This document shows, piece by piece, positions 59,991 through 64,000 of a stretch of 64,000 nucleotides of DNA (position 1 is the stretch's first letter; each line of letters opens with the position of its first letter). The stretch comes from Micromonospora pattaloongensis (GTDB lineage: Bacteria > Actinomycetota > Actinomycetes > Mycobacteriales > Micromonosporaceae): NCBI RefSeq assembly GCF_900107255.1, contig NZ_FNPH01000002.1, positions 1 to 64,000 on the forward strand. The letters run 5' to 3'. A program made the position numbers and the translations under genes. Under the pieces are notes generated by a model. That model had not been told where the DNA came from, did not search any database, and saw only the letters and a list, made by a program, of their open reading frames with translations.

Positions 59991-60339
59991 CGGCCACCGC
60001 CTTCAGGATCGTGAGGTGGGGGGTGGAGACCGCGCCGGCCGCGGCGCGCACGATCAGCGCGCCCCGGCCCCGCAGGTCGTCGAGGAGGACCCGGACCACG
60101 CCCGCCGGGAGGTTGACGCGGGCGGCGATCTCCGCCACCGAGACGGGTCGGGCGGCCAGCTCCAGAATGGACAGGTGCTCCGGCTCCCACGCCTCCTCGG
60201 GGCGGGGCGGCCGGGCCGCCACCACGAGGGTGATGAGGTCGAAGTCGGTCGCCGGCCGGGTGCGACCGTGGGTCATCGCGTACGGCCGCACGAGCGACCG
60301 TTCCGGCTCCTCCTCCGCCTCCCGGCCCGGCTGCGTCAT
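59971..60339 (-). CDS. cvnC: Conservon DUF742 protein CvnC
   Basis: A 122-residue DUF742 protein. An acidic N-terminus (REAEEEPERSLVRPYAMT) leads to a winged-helix-like domain (LSILELAARPVSVAEIAARVNLPAGVVRVLL) and the family ending ILKAVADGLRAL. CvnC proteins are constant members of conservons and probably bridge the sensor and the GTPase. ATG 60339 lies 22 nt after the cvnB stop. It overlaps cvnD by 20 bases. Confidence 0.95.
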   Translation of the reverse strand: MTQPGREAEEEPERSLVRPYAMTHGRTRPATDFDLITLVVAARPPRPEEAWEPEHLSILELAARPVSVAEIAARVNLPAGVVRVLLDDLRGRGALIVRAAAGAVSTPHLTILKAVADGLRAL

Positions 60340-60361
60340 CGCGGGTCCCGGCTGCCCGGCA

Positions 60362-60817
60362 TCACGCCGTCCCCTGCTGCTGGAAGAGCGGGTCGGCGTC
60401 CGGCCGCGGCTGCCGCAGCGGCGTCCGTGAGGCGGTGGCGAGGTTCTTTCCGACCCGCTGGATGAGCAGGTTCATCTCGAACGCCACCAGCCCCACGTCG
60501 CAGGCGGGAGCCGCCACGACTGCGAGGTTGGCGCCGTAACCGGCGGCGGTCACGAACAGGAAGCCGGTGTCGAGCTCGACGACGGTCTGCCGTACCGATC
60601 CGTTCTCGAAGTGCCGGCCGGCGCCCCGGGCGAGGCTGGAGAAGCCGGAGGCCACGGCGGAGAGGTGCTCGGCGTCGGCGCGCTCCAGGCCGGCCGAGGC
60701 CGCGATCAGCAGCCCGTCCGCGGACAACAGGACCGCGTGCCGGATGTCCGCGACGCGTTGGACCAGATCCTCCAGCAGCCAGTTCAAGTCGCTAACCGCG
60801 TTCGTACGCTGGACCAT
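60362..60817 (-). CDS. cvnB: Conservon roadblock/LC7 protein CvnB
   Basis: A 151-residue roadblock/LC7-domain protein (NAVSDLNWLLEDLVQRVADIRHAVLLSADGLLIAAS, with the later LVAFEMNLLIQRVG helix). CvnB dimers are thought to regulate the GTPase CvnD, like the MglB-type roadblock activators. ATG 60817 shares its A with the cvnA stop codon (TGATG). A Pro/Gln-rich tail (RQPRPDADPLFQQQ) follows the domain. Confidence 0.95.
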   Translation of the reverse strand: MVQRTNAVSDLNWLLEDLVQRVADIRHAVLLSADGLLIAASAGLERADAEHLSAVASGFSSLARGAGRHFENGSVRQTVVELDTGFLFVTAAGYGANLAVVAAPACDVGLVAFEMNLLIQRVGKNLATASRTPLRQPRPDADPLFQQQGTA

Positions 60818-63279
60818 CAACTCTCCTCGTCGGCGTGGCCGGCCTCGGCCGTACTCGTGCTGTCCGGTGTGGGCGGCAGGTCAGCGTCGTCGGTGATCTG
60901 CCCGCGCCCGCGCGCGGTGCCGCGCTGGTAGGCGCTCATCATCCGGCGGATCTCCTCCGGCGACCGGGCCGGTTGCAGCGGCTGGGCCTCGGGCGGCGTC
61001 GGCCGCGTCGCGTCCCGCAGCCCGGGGGCGAGCCGCGCCTGGCGCACCCGGACGGGCAGGCCGAGGTGGGTCTTGTCCGGTTGCGGCTCGGCCGCGGGCC
61101 CGGAGCCGGGCCCGGTGGAGCCGGAGGGGGCGGCCGGGCCGGTGCGTTGCGCGGGCGGGCGCGGGGCGGTGCGGTGGCCCGGGTCCACGCTGCGCAGCGG
61201 CGGCGTGTAGACCGGGACCGCCACCGTGTCCACGTCGACGGTCGCCCGGTCGTCGCCGGTCGCGGCCGCGCGCACCCCTGCCCCGACCGGGACCCGCTCC
61301 TCCGGCTCCGCGTCGCCGGTGGCGGCGCCGGCCGGCGTCGGGGCTTCGACGGCATCGTCGCGCCCCAGCCGGTGCTCCGCGCCGGCCTCGGCGACCAGGT
61401 GCGGCGGCACCAGCACGATCGCCGTGATGCCGCCGTACGGCGACTGCCGCAGCGACACCCTGATGCCGTGCCGGGACGCGATCCGGGCGACGACGAACAT
61501 CCCCAGCCGCGGGGTGTCGCTCAGCGCCAGCACGTTGAACTCCGGCGGGTCGGTGAGCCATCCGTTGGCCGCGGCCAGGTCGGTCTCGGACATCCCCAGC
61601 CCGCGGTCGTCGACCTCGATCGCGAAGCCGTGCGGCACCATCTGGCCGGAGACCTGCACGGTGGTGTGCGGCGGCGAGAACGCGGTGGCGTTGTCGATCA
61701 GCTCGGCGACCAGGTGAATGACGTCGGAGACGACCGCGCCGTCCAGCAGCACCGGCGGGATCGGCAGCACCCGGACCCGCTCGTAGTGCTCGGCCTCGGA
61801 GGCCGCGCCCCGCAGCACCTCCTGCATCCCGACCGGCTTGCCCCAGTTGCGGCCGGCCCGGCCGCCGCCGAGGATCACGAGGTTCTCGGCGTAGCGCCGC
61901 ATCCGGGTCGCCAGGTGGTCCACCTGGAACAGGTCGGCCAACTCCTCCGGGTCGACCGTCTTGCGCTCCATCACGTCGAGCAGGCCGAGCTGCTTCTTCA
62001 CCAGCGTCTGGCTGCGCCGCGCGATGTTGAGGAAGACGTTGCGGATGCCGGCGCGCAGCTGCGCCTGCTCGACCGCGGTGGCGATCGCCGTGCGGCGCAC
62101 GGTGTTGAACGCGTCGCCGACCTCGCCGATCTCGTCCGCGCTGCGGCGCAGGACCGGCGCCTCCGCCTCGACGTCGACCTCCTCGCCGTGCCGAAGCCGG
62201 TCGACCACCGCCGGCAGCTGCGTGTCGGCCAGGGCGTGCGCGTCCGCGCTGAGGTCGCGCAGCCGGTTGGCGAGCCGGCGGGCGATCCGCACCGAGACGA
62301 GCACGGTGGCGACGACCGCGATCAGCCCGATCAGGGCGGCGACCAGGATGCGCGCGAAGATCAGGTACGCGGGCGCCTTGGCGTGCTCCTCGACGTGAAC
62401 GGCGAGGTCGAGCTGAAAGTCGGAGAGCTGGGCGAGCGCGGCGGCGTTCTGCTCCCGCCACCGGTTCGCGTCGACCGGGATCCGGCCCGCTCCGCCGGTC
62501 GCGATCGCCGCGTTCTCCATCCGGGCCAGCCAGGGGTACGGCTCCTTGGCGAAGTTGGCGTCCATCTCCCGCCGGTACAGGCCGGTCATCTGGACGTACG
62601 CCTCGTGGTACTCGGCGCGCATCAACCCGACGGCCTGGACGAACTGGACGTAGCTGTCGTCGGTGAAGCCGCGGGCGGCGAGTGCGTTGGCCAGTACGGC
62701 GTCGGCGCGCGCCCGCAGCTCGCGCGCGTGCGCCAACCGCTGCAACGCCCGTCCCTCGGCGGAGACCTCGTCGTCGGGGAAGCTCGCCACGGCCGCGTAG
62801 AGCGGGGTGATCGGATCGACGATGTCGGTGAAGCCCGCCATCAGCGCGACCGGGGCGACGCTGCGACCATCTACATCGGACCGCAGCGCCGCGAGCCCGT
62901 CCAACGCGGCGAGTTGGACGCGCGCCAGCCGCATCACGCGCTCGGGCGTGATGCGCTGCACGTCGTCGCGGGCCATCGCCGACCGCCACGCGTCGACCTT
63001 CTGGTCGACGAGGGTGCGGGACCGGATCAGATGGGTGCGGTTCTCCACCGAAGGATCGGCCAGGAAGACCATCGAGTCCCGCCGTTCGCCCTGGATCGCG
63101 CCGAGGATCTCCTCGGCCGGCGCGGCGAACTCCGTGATCAGCCGCCCCTGGTTCAGCAGTCGGTACCCGTCGCCCACTGTGAGGTAGGTGGCGAAGCCCC
63201 AGAGCGCCAGCAGCGAGATCATCGGAATCATGACTAGAGTCAGGAGCTGGCTACGAATGGGACGAACCCGAGAGGCCAT
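60817..63279 (-). CDS. cvnA: Conservon sensor histidine-kinase-like protein CvnA
   Basis: An 820-residue membrane sensor. Helix 1 (about 13-32) and helix 2 (about 309-332) bracket an extracellular, helical nitrate/NIT-type sensing domain. A HAMP linker follows (VRIARRLANRLRDLSADAHAL), then a dimerisation region (NIARRSQTLVKKQLGLLDVME) and a HATPase_c domain with N-box ELIDNATAFSPPH and a G1 motif VDDRGLGMS. A Pro/Ala-rich tail of about 230 residues ends the protein. CvnA lacks a normal phosphoacceptor region, so it may signal by conformation. First gene of the conservon. Confidence 0.94.
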   Translation of the reverse strand: MASRVRPIRSQLLTLVMIPMISLLALWGFATYLTVGDGYRLLNQGRLITEFAAPAEEILGAIQGERRDSMVFLADPSVENRTHLIRSRTLVDQKVDAWRSAMARDDVQRITPERVMRLARVQLAALDGLAALRSDVDGRSVAPVALMAGFTDIVDPITPLYAAVASFPDDEVSAEGRALQRLAHARELRARADAVLANALAARGFTDDSYVQFVQAVGLMRAEYHEAYVQMTGLYRREMDANFAKEPYPWLARMENAAIATGGAGRIPVDANRWREQNAAALAQLSDFQLDLAVHVEEHAKAPAYLIFARILVAALIGLIAVVATVLVSVRIARRLANRLRDLSADAHALADTQLPAVVDRLRHGEEVDVEAEAPVLRRSADEIGEVGDAFNTVRRTAIATAVEQAQLRAGIRNVFLNIARRSQTLVKKQLGLLDVMERKTVDPEELADLFQVDHLATRMRRYAENLVILGGGRAGRNWGKPVGMQEVLRGAASEAEHYERVRVLPIPPVLLDGAVVSDVIHLVAELIDNATAFSPPHTTVQVSGQMVPHGFAIEVDDRGLGMSETDLAAANGWLTDPPEFNVLALSDTPRLGMFVVARIASRHGIRVSLRQSPYGGITAIVLVPPHLVAEAGAEHRLGRDDAVEAPTPAGAATGDAEPEERVPVGAGVRAAATGDDRATVDVDTVAVPVYTPPLRSVDPGHRTAPRPPAQRTGPAAPSGSTGPGSGPAAEPQPDKTHLGLPVRVRQARLAPGLRDATRPTPPEAQPLQPARSPEEIRRMMSAYQRGTARGRGQITDDADLPPTPDSTSTAEAGHADEES

Positions 63280-63446
63280 CAGATACTCGTCTCCGCGGCG
63301 TGGAGGGGAAGCGCAGCCGGTCAGAACGCGCTAAAGATCGCGCAACCGACGTCATGGTACAGACCGGCCAGATCGCGGGGAATCCCACTGCCACAACGGA
63401 TTCGCGCATTCTCGGCGAACGTCCGACCGCCGCGCGGTAACACGGG

Positions 63447-63482
63447 GACGGCCGATGCCCGCCGGGGCGGGCATCGGCCGTC
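63447..63482 (-). terminator. Perfect 17-bp hairpin terminator
   Basis: A perfect 17-bp stem (GACGGCCGATGCCCGCC at 63447-63463 with its complement at 63466-63482) and a two-base spacer, 28 nt after the stop of the metalloprotease gene. The rest of the 230-bp gap (63280-63509) should hold the conservon promoter, not identified. Confidence 0.7.
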
Positions 63483-63509
63483 TGCGATCCGACGACAGCG
63501 TCGCGGGCG

Positions 63510-64000
63510 CTACCTGGCCCCGCTCCACGTGTAGCCGCCCGCCACCGCGGTCACCGCGCGCGACGCCGCGGCGGTCCCGGCAAAGAGCGCGTCCACCCGG
63601 GCCGCCTCGGCGGCGTTCGGGTACGCGTTGCGGCACGAGACCGGGGCGCTGCTGCCCGACATCAGGTCGGAGCAGAGGCCGGTGCGCCGGTCGGGCAGCC
63701 CCAGGATGTGCCCGAGTTCGTGGGTGGCGATCCGCGTGCGGTCGTACCCCTGGTTCACCGCCTGCCAGCCCATCCAGACCCGCCCGGCGCCGAGGCCGGT
63801 CACCTGCGCGCGGGGCCAGCCGCTGTCGACGTAGATGGTGACGCTGGCCGGGCTGCCGGCCTGCAGGCGCACGTTGCGCACGCTGCTGTTCCAGATCTGC
63901 GCGGCCTGGTGGAAGTTGGTGGCGAACTCCCCGGCGCGACTCGCGTCGTAGTACACGGTGCGGGCCGCGACCGAGACGTCGGCGGCGGCGACCCCGGGCG
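63510..64000 (-). CDS. Snapalysin-type (M7) zinc metalloprotease, 5' end beyond the window
   Basis: The C-terminal 163 codons of a secreted metallopeptidase of the snapalysin family. The zinc motif ATHELGHILGLPD has two His ligands with the catalytic Glu between them and the third ligand (Asp) after GLP, the M7 pattern. The early core is VYYDASRAGEF and FHQAAQIWN, and cysteines in LCSDLM and VSCRNAYPN probably form a disulphide. The frame stays open through base 64000, so the signal peptide lies outside. These proteases are small, secreted and often regulated by an adjacent LysR gene, which would also lie outside. Confidence 0.9.
   Translation of the reverse strand, partial: PGVAAADVSVAARTVYYDASRAGEFATNFHQAAQIWNSSVRNVRLQAGSPASVTIYVDSGWPRAQVTGLGAGRVWMGWQAVNQGYDRTRIATHELGHILGLPDRRTGLCSDLMSGSSAPVSCRNAYPNAAEAARVDALFAGTAAASRAVTAVAGGYTWSGAR

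Noticed and set aside
63447-63482. Attachment site or inverted repeat of a mobile element
   Set aside because: The perfect 17-bp hairpin lies just past the protease stop codon with a two-base spacer and is better explained as a terminator.

Overview
The window is chromosomal DNA from a very GC-rich actinomycete, most likely Micromonosporaceae and probably Micromonospora or a close relative. The evidence is the codon usage (third positions almost all G or C), frequent GTG starts, overlapping GTGA/ATGA/TGATG gene junctions, a conservon (roadblock/DUF742/GTPase signalling operon) and two REP-like intergenic palindromes of a kind I associate with Micromonospora and Salinispora. The genus call is inference. 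No rRNA, tRNA, CRISPR array, prophage or plasmid functions were seen.

Layout. 1-670: a decayed IS200/IS605-type element whose right end sits inside a truncated GNAT acetyltransferase gene. 804-8622: a MarR-pirin pair, a 42-residue membrane protein, a SigB/SigF-like sigma factor, a TreZ-derived protein without the GH13 catalytic residues, HrpB helicase and a PP2C phosphatase. 8756-13114 (minus strand): an Nramp-like transporter, a UBP zinc-finger protein coupled to a Na+/H+ antiporter, and an LLM-class flavin oxidoreductase. 13229-18952: a two-helix membrane protein diverging from a tightly overlapping five-gene operon (OleA-like ketosynthase, GT2 glycosyltransferase, OleC-like ANL ligase, P450, OleD-like reductase). 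This operon is the main specialised-metabolism candidate. 19011-25279: GDSL lipoprotein, lytic-transglycosylase-like protein, PAC2 protein, TetR regulator, exonuclease III, MhuD-like haem oxygenase, and a class F sortase next to a membrane-anchored candidate substrate.

25394-35210: TrmB, a DUF3516 helicase, an unknown gene whose stop codon opens an 11-copy 17-bp tandem array, HrpA, a small membrane protein and a cupin protein. 35448-39470: an NMT1/THI5-type ABC importer with an NCS1-like permease, together suggesting uptake of a pyrimidine-like nitrogen heterocycle. 39483-43899: a LysR regulator diverging from sdhCAB, with an LTTR box between them. 44054-56316: mostly housekeeping and conserved genes (acyltransferase, thioesterase, dGTPase, GPP34, MBL hydrolase, Tex) and two secreted proteins (an alpha/beta hydrolase and a large beta-propeller).

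56434-63279 (minus strand): a conservon in the order cvnA-cvnB-cvnC-cvnD-P450-ferredoxin, continuing on the same strand with short gaps into an EAL c-di-GMP phosphodiesterase and a DUF1059 protein. The window ends inside a snapalysin-type metalloprotease.

Points of most interest: the ole-like operon has no oleB-type hydrolase in view; the TreZ-like protein is a probable pseudoenzyme; several short tandem arrays sit exactly at gene ends, two of them copying the stop codon; the sortase is next to a protein with a non-standard sorting-signal-like tail; and the conservon may be linked to c-di-GMP turnover.
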